Below, in pieces: positions 7,306-14,152 of a stretch of DNA of 53,049 bases. A program made the translations under genes and the position numbers. Under the pieces are notes generated by a model, which saw only the letters and a list, made by a program, of their open reading frames with translations, ran no database searches and was not told the origin of the DNA. Position 1 is the first letter of the stretch, and each line of letters begins with the position of its first letter. The DNA is from Sphingomonas sp. (GTDB taxonomy: Bacteria; Pseudomonadota; Alphaproteobacteria; Sphingomonadales; Sphingomonadaceae): assembly GCA_021732445.1 (NCBI GenBank), contig JAKFUZ010000019.1, forward strand, positions 1 through 53,049. The letters run 5' to 3'.

Positions 7306-8442
7306 TCACTTGCGTATCCCGAGTCTGCGGACAGCCCGCGCCCGTTTCTCGAGCCACCACCCGAACTCCGGGTGCCACATCCCATGAACCCCGTCGGCGC
7401 CAAGTTCGCGGGCCGCCTGCAATGGCCAGTTCGGGTCCTCCAGCAGTTCGCGACCGAGTGCGACGAGGTCGATATCGCCTTGGTCGATCGAGCGGTCGAC
7501 CAGCTTCGGGTCCCAAAGAAGTCCGACACCGATCGTCGCGATGCGTGCTGCCGTCTTCACCCGCGCGGCGAGGGCGAGCTGATAGCCGTGCTCGAGGGTC
7601 ATGCCCTGCGGACGTTCCCGTCCTGAGATGCCGCCGCTTGAGCAGTCGATCGCGTCGACGCCGAGGTCCTTCAGTCGTTGTGCGAGGTAGATTGTGTCGT
7701 CCACTTGCCAGCCCTCGGGATGCCAGTCGGTGACCGATAGGCGGAAGACCAGTGGGTATTCGTCTGGCCAAACCTCGCGGATCGCTGCGGCGATCTCGAG
7801 TGCCAGACGGCATCGTCCTTCGAGGCTTCCGCCGTAGTCATCGCGCCGTTGGTTCGCGAGCGGCGAGTAAAACTGGTGGATGAGAAACCCATGCGCGGCG
7901 TAGACCTCGATCACCCGGAAGCCGGCCTCGCGTGCTCGCTCAGCGGCAATTCGGAACGACGCGATCACTTCCCTGATGTCCTCGATGCTCATCGCGGCCG
8001 GAGCAGGCCAGCCTTCCGCGTATGGGATCGCACTCGGCCCGAGTGCAGCCCACGGTTTTTCACCGCGCTGTGCGATGTCTTCCGAGTCGACCGGTGTCTC
8101 ACCGTGCCAGGGGCGGCGTTCGCTCGCCTTGCGGCCCGCATGGGCGAGCTGGATGCCTGCAACTGCTCCCTCTTGCGAGAGGAAGCGAGTGACCGCCGCG
8201 AGCCGGTCGATGTGGGCGTCCGACCATATCCCGAGGTCGCCATGTGTACGCCGGCCATGCTCCTGCACCGCAGTAGCCTCGCAGAACACCAGCGCGGCGC
8301 CTCCGAGTGCGAACCGACCGAGGTGGACCAAGTGCCAGTCGTTCGCCACGCCGTGCTGCGCGCGGTACTGGCTCATCGGTGAGACGACCACCCGGTTCTT
8401 TAGCGTTACACCGCGCAGCAGGAATGGTTCAAACAGCGTCAT
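7306..8442 (-). CDS. NADH:flavin oxidoreductase / Old Yellow Enzyme (YqjM-like)
   Basis: The 378-residue FMN enzyme belongs to the thermophilic-like (YqjM) branch, which reduces activated C=C bonds in enones, maleimides and quinones with NAD(P)H. Landmarks are LFEPFLLRGVTLKNRVVVSP, the following MSQY, DWHLVHLGRFALGGAALVF, QLAHAGRKAS, the HGFLIHQFYSPLANQRRDDY segment with its paired His residues, and VALGRELLEDPNWPLQAA. YqjM itself has a redox-tuning Cys in its SPMCMY motif, whereas this protein has SPMSQY. The start at 8442 (MTLFEP) is preceded by a purine-rich AAGAGAGACG. It lies between the two tetR copies. TetR-family NemR controls an Old Yellow Enzyme in E. coli, so a regulatory link is plausible. 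Confidence 0.9.
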   Translation of the reverse strand: MTLFEPFLLRGVTLKNRVVVSPMSQYRAQHGVANDWHLVHLGRFALGGAALVFCEATAVQEHGRRTHGDLGIWSDAHIDRLAAVTRFLSQEGAVAGIQLAHAGRKASERRPWHGETPVDSEDIAQRGEKPWAALGPSAIPYAEGWPAPAAMSIEDIREVIASFRIAAERAREAGFRVIEVYAAHGFLIHQFYSPLANQRRDDYGGSLEGRCRLALEIAAAIREVWPDEYPLVFRLSVTDWHPEGWQVDDTIYLAQRLKDLGVDAIDCSSGGISGRERPQGMTLEHGYQLALAARVKTAARIATIGVGLLWDPKLVDRSIDQGDIDLVALGRELLEDPNWPLQAARELGADGVHGMWHPEFGWWLEKRARAVRRLGIRK

Positions 8443-8784
8443 CTGGTACGTCTCTCTTCGTTGTAATTGGCTTTGGTCTGCTTCGAGCGGTGTCGTCATT
8501 GGGGTTGCACGATCCGCCACGATGCCGACCCTCGCAGCGTCCAGCCACGCAGAATCTCGAGTCCTGACAAACCGTCCGATGACGGAGGTGCAGTCGGCGC
8601 AGCGCAGCATACAGGGCCGCGTACATACGCGGTTTCGCCCGCAAGCGGCTGGCTGCGATCGTGATCGCGCTGCCACGCGACGTCGCCGAGCTCACGATGC
8701 TCGCGAAGGAAGATTACATTTTTCCGCATGCCCAAAATACGCCGGACTGGTTTGCCTCACCGGAGCCGTCACGACGCAGGCTCC
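8443..8784. other. Upstream region of the reductase gene, with an inverted transporter scrap
   Basis: These 342 bp probably hold the promoter for the leftward reductase gene. From about 8748 to 8784, read rightward, the DNA encodes AGLVCLTGAVTTQAP, the same peptide found inside the EamA transporter (about 4354-4395 on the opposite strand). A small inverted piece of that gene therefore sits directly before the second copy of the 0.56-kb repeat. I recognise nothing else. Confidence 0.55.
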
Positions 8785-9345
8785 GAGCAGCCCAGAGCAG
8801 ACCCTCAAGCCGCGTGCCCCGCCATGCGTTCCGCTCGTGTAACTTCAATCGCCTCCTGGGCAGCCATGATTCCAGCCTTTGGATCGTCCAAGGCTGCCGG
8901 CAGAGAAACGATGACGGCGGTCACACCTTGAGTTCTAGTTCACTTGTTCTAGAATGCATCGGCGCGGACAATATGGCAAGACGCGAAGCTGGAATTTTGC
9001 GAGAGCGCCGGATGGCAAGACCAAGAGAATTCGATGAGGAAGCCGTGCTCGACGCGGCAATGCAATGCTTCTGGCGCCATGGCTACGAGGCAACGAGGCA
9101 ACGTCAGTGCGCGACCTTATCGACAAGACCCGGATCACCGGCGCGAGCCTTTACAACGCATTCGGGGATGAGCGCACGCTCTTCGCCAAATCGTTGGACC
9201 GCTATGTGGAGAACAGCGTAGCCGACCGTATCCGACGTTGCCGTGCATTACCGCCCCGCGAAGCCATCGAAGCGTTCTTTTCCGATGTCTTGAAGCGATC
9301 GCTTGAGGATCCTGAGCGCAAGGGATGCATGCTCGTGAACACCGC
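8785..9345. repeat. Direct repeat copy 2 (EamA 5' end, intergenic region, TetR 5' part)
   Basis: This 561-bp segment is nearly identical to 4764-5332 and in the same orientation. It has an 8-bp deletion in the transporter part (GCCATGCGTTCC instead of a longer stretch with ACGCCACG) and a GA/AG difference near 9324. Past 9345 the tetR gene continues normally, so this copy looks like the original 3' context, and copy 1 was cut. Confidence 0.9.
8935..8952. promoter_or_regulatory. Candidate TetR operator, second copy
   Basis: Same CTAGnnCAnnTGnnCTAG quasi-palindrome as at 4922-4939, here upstream of tetR copy 2 and facing only a remnant of the transporter gene. Its conservation comes from the recent duplication and is not independent evidence of function. 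Confidence 0.35.
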
Positions 9346-9631
9346 GCTCGACGCGGCACCCCCCGACGAAGCGTTCCGGGAAAACGTCGCGGCCGTGCTC
9401 ATGCGCATCGAGATGTTTTTCCTGGGCCGAATAGAGTCGGGTCAGGCCGATGCCACGATCGCATCACTGCTGCCGGCAGAGGATATGGCACGGCATCTCC
9501 TGAGCGTGCTGATGGGATTGCGCGTGCTCGCGCGCGTGCGACCCGAGCCAGCTTTGCTGAAGGGAATCGTAGCGTCGGCTCTCGGAATGCTCGATTGCGC
9601 AAGAAAGGAAAAGGCTTTGCCCGCGATCTGA
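9012..9631 (+). pseudogene. TetR/AcrR-family regulator, copy 2: full length but frameshifted
   Basis: The N-terminal helix-turn-helix domain (MARPREFDEEAVLDAAMQCF, WRHGYEAT) is followed by a tandem gaggcaac duplication at about 9090-9105. This adds 8 bp and shifts the frame. The +2 frame then reads SVRDLIDKTRITGASLYNAF and on to a complete ligand-binding domain ending KEKALPAI at 9631. Removing one 8-bp unit restores a single protein of about 204 residues. Cys residues at RRCRAL and KGCMLVN are of interest because NemR-type regulators sense electrophiles through Cys. As it stands the repressor would not be made in one piece, unless the tandem unit is lost by slippage or the frame is shifted in translation. 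Confidence 0.85.
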
Positions 9632-9675
9632 TCAGATAGCATAGAGCACCTGATGCGGGATCATCGAGGACAGGG

Positions 9676-9705
9676 CTCTCTCTCTCTCTCTCTTTCTCTT
9701 TCTCT
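9676..9705. repeat. CT-rich simple repeat
   Basis: A 30-base run of almost pure CT (with two TTT interruptions) sits between tetR copy 2 and the thioredoxin-like gene. Both neighbouring genes end towards it, so it is a convergent intergenic spacer. No function is evident. Confidence 0.8.
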
Positions 9706-9801
9706 GTCGGAATGCGTTGCGGAGATCATCTAGGGCTGCGCACGACTTCACCGGCCCGGGAATTATACCGCTGGGCCGCCGCGGCATCCAGGCTCCTTTT
9801 A

Positions 9802-10290
9802 TCAGGCCGTGAGCGGCCGAAGTTTCTGGATGAGGCTCTCCGCGTCGAGCTGAAACCCGTTATACACGACGCGACCATCGGGTGCGATCACCACAAACCA
9901 TGGGGTTCCGCCGGACCGGTAGGCCTCCATGATTGCTGGCGCAGCGTCTACTGAGCCCGAGCCCGCGACAGCATGACCAAATGGAAGACGCAGTCCATAT
10001 CGGCGTTGGTTTTCCCGCAGACGATCGAAGGTATTGACTTCCGAACCCTCGAACACAGTCTGTATCGCCGCCAAGCCAACTCCCTTATCGCGAAATTCCT
10101 CGGCAAGGGTCACGAATGTGGGAAAACCATGTGCATGACAGCCTGCACACCAATCCTGAAAGAAGTACAATATTTTGAAACCTTGCCCCAACTCGGCCAA
10201 GGTCAAGGAGCTACGCTCGTCACCATTTTCATCGATCCACCGGATATTCTCCAGCGGAGGGGCAGGCAGACCCACAATTCCCGTTTCCAT
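9802..10290 (-). CDS. Thioredoxin-like / TlpA-type redoxin
   Basis: The 162-residue protein has a thioredoxin fold with active site Trp-Cys48-Ala-Gly-Cys51 (FFQDWCAGCH) and the later cis-Pro GGTPWFVVIAPDGRVVYNGF. It resembles TlpA/AhpC-TSA redoxins but has no signal peptide or membrane anchor, so it should act in the cytoplasm. It lies 50 bp downstream of msrA in the leftward msrB-msrA-redoxin group. Methionine sulfoxide reductases need a thioredoxin to regenerate their Cys residues, so supplying electrons to MsrA/MsrB is the obvious role, inferred from context. The usual WCGPC of housekeeping thioredoxin is not present. Confidence 0.8.
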   Translation of the reverse strand: METGIVGLPAPPLENIRWIDENGDERSSLTLAELGQGFKILYFFQDWCAGCHAHGFPTFVTLAEEFRDKGVGLAAIQTVFEGSEVNTFDRLRENQRRYGLRLPFGHAVAGSGSVDAAPAIMEAYRSGGTPWFVVIAPDGRVVYNGFQLDAESLIQKLRPLTA

Positions 10291-10340
10291 GAAGCCCTCC
10301 GATGTCGGCTCGCGGCGTTAAACCACGAGCCGCAGGTTTG

Positions 10341-10853
10341 CTAAGCGGCAGCACCGGCCCTGCGCGGCAACACCCAGTCCGGACGTGCAAAGTGGCAGGT
10401 GTACCCGTGGGGAATTCGCTCGAGATAATCCTGATGCTCGGGCTCTGCCTCCCAGAAATCACCGACTGGCTCGACCTCGGTGACGACCTTGCCTGGCCAT
10501 AGGCCCGACGCTTCAACATCTGCAATCGTATCGAGCGCAACGGCCTTCTGCTGGTCGTTGGTAAAATAGATCGCGGAACGGTAGCTCGCGCCTCGGTCGT
10601 TCCCCTGACGGTTGAGCGTCGTCGGGTCGTGGATCTGGAAGAAGAACTCAAGCAATCGGCGATAGGTGGTCTGAGAGGGATCGAAGGTGATCTCGATCGC
10701 CTCGGCATGAGTGCCGTGATTGCGATATGTCGCATTCGGCACATCGCCGCCCGTGTAACCGACACGGGTGGAGATTACACCGGGCAGCTTGCGGATAAGA
10801 TCCTGCATGCCCCAGAAGCAGCCGCCGGCGAGAACAGCGCGTTCAGTCGTCAT
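10341..10853 (-). CDS. msrA: Peptide-methionine (S)-S-oxide reductase MsrA
   Basis: The 170-residue enzyme repairs the S epimer of oxidised methionine in proteins and free methionine. The catalytic motif is GGCFWGMQ near residue 12, followed by [27 protein letters not shown] and [18 protein letters not shown], all diagnostic. The start ATG shares one base with the msrB stop (TGATG), so translation is coupled. Its length is normal for the short cytoplasmic form. With MsrB and the redoxin it forms a complete repair set for oxidised methionine. Confidence 0.95.
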   Translation of the reverse strand: MTTERAVLAGGCFWGMQDLIRKLPGVISTRVGYTGGDVPNATYRNHGTHAEAIEITFDPSQTTYRRLLEFFFQIHDPTTLNRQGNDRGASYRSAIYFTNDQQKAVALDTIADVEASGLWPGKVVTEVEPVGDFWEAEPEHQDYLERIPHGYTCHFARPDWVLPRRAGAAA

Positions 10854-11299
10854 CAGATATCCTCCACCTGGTTGAGATATTCACCGTAACCTTGGCTCTC
10901 CATCTCGCCGCGGGGTACGAAGCGCAGCGAAGCCGAATTGATACAGTAACGCAGGCCACCGCGATCGCTCGGCCCGTCGGGGAAAACGTGGCCGAGATGG
11001 CTATCGCCATACGTCGAACGCACTTCCGTCCGGATCATACCGTGGCTGTTGTCGCGTAGTTCATTCACGTTCGCAGGTTCGATCGGCTTGGTGAAGCTCG
11101 GCCATCCGCAGCCCGACTCGTATTTGTCGGACGATGCGAACAGGGGTTCGCCTGAGACGATATCGACATAAACGCCGGGTTCCTTATTATGGAGAAGCGC
11201 ACCGGTTCCTGGTCGCTCGGTCGCACTCTGCTGCGTCACCCGATATTCCTCAGGTGACAGCTTGGCGATAGCAGCTTCTGTCTTCTTGTAGGCTGTCAT
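10853..11299 (-). CDS. msrB: Peptide-methionine (R)-S-oxide reductase MsrB
   Basis: The protein of 148 residues reduces the R epimer of methionine sulfoxide in proteins. Diagnostic blocks are [20 protein letters not shown], the SGCGWPSF block, [12 protein letters not shown] and the catalytic [11 protein letters not shown]. The two CxxC zinc motifs seen in many MsrBs are absent (SGEP, HLGH), which places it in the zinc-free group. The start at 11299 is fixed by AAGGAGGAATCC directly upstream; the open frame extends further but lacks such a site. It is the first gene of msrB-msrA-redoxin, and a LysR gene lies 151 bp upstream on the same strand. Confidence 0.95.
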   Translation of the reverse strand: MTAYKKTEAAIAKLSPEEYRVTQQSATERPGTGALLHNKEPGVYVDIVSGEPLFASSDKYESGCGWPSFTKPIEPANVNELRDNSHGMIRTEVRSTYGDSHLGHVFPDGPSDRGGLRYCINSASLRFVPRGEMESQGYGEYLNQVEDI

Positions 11300-11450
11300 G
11301 GATTCCTCCTTCGAACTCATACCCGAGAAAATGGATATTCGATCCGAAGGTGTCCAATACGCCGCAACTATAGTTTTGATGTTGTCACCGGCATGCACTG
11401 GGAACGCTTGTGTGGTCGCCGCACCATAAAGGCCCGCGCCTTCACGGAAT

Positions 11451-12326
11451 TCACGACCACACATACCGCTCTATCAGTACACGGAGCTGCCGCAGCGCCG
11501 TTGCCGTTCCAGATCCCGAAATCGATTGGAATGCCACCGTGCGCGACAGGTCGAGCGTATCGACCGGGCGTAACGTCAAGCCCTCTACGATTGCCGAACG
11601 TTCAGGCAGCATGCAAACGCCCGCGCCCGATGCCACGGCTTGTTGAATCAAATCCTCCCGTTCGGATCTGAGCCGTGGGATCATGAAAATCGCGCGCTCG
11701 TTCAAATGGTTTTGCACGCGCGTGCGGAATTCGCACTGGAGGCGATCGAGGTAAGGCTGTTCCGATAGCTCGACAAGAGACACCGAGGCTTGGCTTGCCA
11801 GGCTGTGTCCATGCGCCATCGCCAGTAACAGTCGCTCACGGAACATTTCAACGGTTGCAATCTTGGTGTTTCCGGCCGCTGGATCCGTGCAGAAGCACCC
11901 GTCAATTTGACCGCCGAGCAGGCGCTCCATCCCCTCGTCGCGGGTGATCGGCTGAAGAACCAGTTCAAGCATCGGCATCTGTCGAAGGGCGTGTTTCAGA
12001 AATTCCGTAATCAGTGCTGGCGCGATGGTATTCACGATACCCAGCGTCAAGGTCTCGCGGCGGCCGCGAACCCGATTGAGGGATATTGCCCGAACCCGCT
12101 GTTCGCGGTCGGCGATCGCAGCGAATTCGGATCGTATGTCGCGGCCGAGCGTTGTCAGTCGACTGTCTTTTCCATCGCGATAGACCAACGTTCCGCCCAA
12201 CTCCTGTTCGAGCCGCTGGATCGCGCGGGTGAGCGTGGGCTGAGACACCCCGCTGCGCATGGCTGCTTCGGTGAAGTTGAGGGTGTCTGCCAGGTTCAGG
12301 AAATATCGAATCTGGTTGAGTTCCAT
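11451..12326 (-). CDS. LysR-family transcriptional regulator
   Basis: The 291-residue protein has the LysR helix-turn-helix at residues 1-60 ([40 protein letters not shown]) and an effector-binding domain after it ([18 protein letters not shown]). Cys residues lie in the effector domain (GCFCTD, QCEF, GVCML), which would allow redox sensing, though OxyR motifs are not obvious. It is encoded just upstream of, and in the same direction as, msrB-msrA-redoxin. Control of those genes is the simplest guess; LysR proteins often act on adjacent genes. Confidence 0.9.
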   Translation of the reverse strand: MELNQIRYFLNLADTLNFTEAAMRSGVSQPTLTRAIQRLEQELGGTLVYRDGKDSRLTTLGRDIRSEFAAIADREQRVRAISLNRVRGRRETLTLGIVNTIAPALITEFLKHALRQMPMLELVLQPITRDEGMERLLGGQIDGCFCTDPAAGNTKIATVEMFRERLLLAMAHGHSLASQASVSLVELSEQPYLDRLQCEFRTRVQNHLNERAIFMIPRLRSEREDLIQQAVASGAGVCMLPERSAIVEGLTLRPVDTLDLSRTVAFQSISGSGTATALRQLRVLIERYVWS

Positions 12327-12469
12327 TGTTCTTCCTTCGTCGCCTACTCAAGCATCGACTTCAGACCGGACAAGCACCGTCGGCCGAAGGGATGCTTCCG
12401 TACAGAAACTATACACGCGGCGATGTCACGGTAATGACTTGTGAGGAGCCCCCCGCGATAGACGCTCTT

Positions 12470-12597
12470 GTGAGGTGGTCCCGCCTTCTTGGACAGTTTG
12501 GCGGCGAAGTTAAGCTACTCCCGGATGTGATTATCCCGCCAGTAGGCATTGTTGCGCAAATCCTCTGAAGGCCGGAGTGCCCTTTCCCTGGACAGAC
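12470..12597 (-). mobile_element. IS scars: IS3-type end joined to IS5-type end
   Basis: At 12470-12530 the + strand reads TGTGAGGTGGTCCCGCCTTC followed by TTGGACAGTTTGGCGG, which looks like the terminal repeat of an IS3-type element. At about 12545-12597 GGCATTGTTGCGCAAATCC and the following CCCTTTCCCTGGACAGACC look like the end of a different, IS5-like element belonging to the transposase fragment next door. Neither element is complete. The assignments rest on memory of typical ends and need a database check. Confidence 0.4.
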
Positions 12598-12770
12598 CTA
12601 TCCTACGCGCTGCGTGAGCGGCGTTCCGAGGGCGGTGAAGCGGTTCAGGATTGCGGCCTGATCTGAAGCTCGGCGACCTGCCTTTCGAAGTCGCGGGACA
12701 TGACGTGCGCTCCTAGGAGCTTGAAGCAGCGCATCTTGGTCTCGACTAGAGTCCGAACTCGCTACAAACA
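12598..12770 (-). pseudogene. IS5-like transposase, C-terminal fragment with a frameshift
   Basis: Read leftward the DNA gives RTLVETKMRCFKLLGAHVMS, then RDFERQVAELQIR. A one-base shift then gives AAILNRFTALGTPLTQRVG and a TAG at 12598-12600. This corresponds to the last ~55 residues of a transposase (VETKM, RDFxRQVAE, LNRFTALG are the anchors). The upstream frame contains a stop codon close by, so everything before is lost or unrelated. It is a relic. Confidence 0.6.
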
Positions 12771-12816
12771 CCGGATGGCGGCAGCGAGACTAATGGTATT
12801 TTGATCGCATGCTGCG

Positions 12817-13119
12817 TTAGGGCTTGGCGGTCATGAGTCGACAGGCGAGCTCGTGGTCAGCCCAACGCGTCGCGAAGGTGTCGGAAACCTCGAACCAACT
12901 GCCGTCATTCCCGGCGCCGTGATAGAGGCCCATGCAAGAACATTGGCACTCATGCCCGATAGCGTTCTGACACGTTGGGGAGCATTTCTCCTGCTCGCGG
13001 TAAGGCTGAATAACGTAGACCTTGCTGTACTTCGCCAACGCCCGTTCGACGAAATCGTTGAACCAAGCTTTCGGCAATTCCCAGTATTTCTTGCCGTCAA
13101 TCCAGACCGGGCTTTCCAA
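12817..13119 (-). CDS. Cys-rich conserved hypothetical protein, N-terminally truncated
   Basis: The 100-residue frame opens with a TTG and reads SPVWIDGKKYWELPKAWF, then YSKVYVIQPYREQEKCSPTC and GHECQCSCMGLYHGAG. The cysteine pattern Cys-x3-Cys-x7-Cys-x-Cys-x-Cys is striking and suggests a metal site. I recall similar uncharacterised proteins with this cluster and the GSWFEVS...RW ending, but know no function. An in-frame stop lies just upstream of the TTG, and sequence beyond 13121 belongs to a helicase gene on the other strand. The N-terminus was therefore probably removed by the rearrangement that joined the two. Confidence 0.55.
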   Translation of the reverse strand: MESPVWIDGKKYWELPKAWFNDFVERALAKYSKVYVIQPYREQEKCSPTCQNAIGHECQCSCMGLYHGAGNDGSWFEVSDTFATRWADHELACRLMTAKP

Positions 13120-13121
13120 GC

Positions 13122-13667
13122 CGGATTACCGACGATCCGATCCTCCAGATAGCGATGCCCGAACCCGACCCATATCCCCTGGCTGAGGAGCGCCGCCTTT
13201 TCTACGTCGCGCTCACGCGGGCTCGCCGTCAGGTTCGCATTTGCACCCTGGCCGATGCGCCGTCGCGCTTTCTGATCGAGCTAGCGAGAACCGGCGCAGT
13301 GGAGATCGAAGCGGAGGAAGGCGTTCTGAGCCCGTGCCCGAAGTGCGGCTGCGGCACCATGAAGCGGTACGACGGCCAATATGGCCCGTTCGAGGCATGC
13401 AGCACCCACCCTCGTTGTGATTTCAAGCGCAACATCTCGGTGGAAAGTTCCCGTGCGGGGGCACCGTCCAATCGGGTGAGGATCGCACGCCCGATGTCAG
13501 TTGGAGATTATTGTCCCACCTGTGGTGATGGATCGATGGTCGTTCGTTCCGGCGGAGCATATCAACCGTTCCTGGCTTGCTCGGGTTATCCTTCCTGCAA
13601 GACTACCGCTGCCCTTGACGGAGGCACTGAGGGTGGCGCAACTCGGAGGCAGACGTTGCCCGGTTGA
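13122..13667 (+). pseudogene. UvrD/Rep-type helicase, C-terminal fragment with two zinc ribbons
   Basis: The frame opens without a start codon at 13122 as ITDDPILQIAMP. It continues LAEERRLFYVALTRARRQV, which is motif VI and its lead-in from superfamily 1 UvrD-like helicases. Two topoisomerase-type zinc ribbons follow: CPKCGCGTMKRYDG ... CSTHPRC, and CPTCGDGSMVV ... CSGYPSC. The end at 13667 (RRQTLPG) seems natural. The first ~80 % of the helicase, including the Walker A motif, is missing. A short product could start at ATG 13155 but would lack ATPase function. Helicases with such tails are common in accessory and defence loci, which is context only. Confidence 0.75.
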
Positions 13668-13901
13668 TCATCTAGCCGGAACCGGCTCGCGGACGGCTCC
13701 AGATGCTCCACCGAATCGGCGAGATAGAAGCCTGAGCCGGAAGGGATTGGATTGAGCGCCGTGCATCAAAGGAATTCACTGCGCGCGCCGATGATCGCTC
13801 GTGACCATCACAATAGCGCACCAAATGCCGATCCCCAATCCCGGCACCACCTCTGGAATCACTTAGAAAAAATGCTTGCATTTCAATATGATAAAGCAAG
13901 T

Positions 13902-14072
13902 CGTAGGATGATCCACAACCACCCAAGCGGCGACCCGTCACCCAGCCGGGCCGATATCGACCTGACCCGCCAGATCGCAGAAGCGGCCAAGCGGCTTGGC
14001 ATTGCGCTCCACGACCACATCATCATCGGCGCCGGCGGCTATACCAGCCTGCGCGCGCAAGGGCTGATCTAG
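13902..14072 (+). pseudogene. radC: RadC (JAB-domain DNA repair-like protein), 3' fragment
   Basis: The sequence from 13902 encodes [20 protein letters not shown], then [20 protein letters not shown] and the ending TSLRAQGLI. This is the end of RadC, with the metal-binding His-x-His...Ser-x7-Asp motif of the JAB domain. The upstream three quarters are missing: the frame continues back to an ATG at 13752 but that part is unrelated. The next gene, purB, is intact core genome. The break inside radC therefore marks the right boundary of the rearranged region. The 230 bp before it (13668-13901) show nothing I recognise. Confidence 0.8.
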
Positions 14073-14152
14073 CGCGCAGTTTGGCGACCGGCAGGGCTGC
14101 TGCTAGGGAACGCGCCTGTGCCCCGCCCAACTCCTGCAAAGGCCGCCTGCTT

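Noticed and set aside
6883..7626. Open frame of 247 codons on the + strand
   Set aside because: Its second half is antisense to the Old-Yellow-Enzyme gene and the first half lies in decayed DNA. The Ser/Arg/Pro-rich translation has no family signal.
4764..9345. Composite transposon bounded by the direct repeats
   Set aside because: The repeats contain tetR and transporter sequence, not a transposase or terminal inverted repeats, so a duplication or recombination event explains them better.
9676..9705. CT run as CRISPR or regulatory array
   Set aside because: It is a simple dinucleotide tract without spacers or a palindromic repeat unit.
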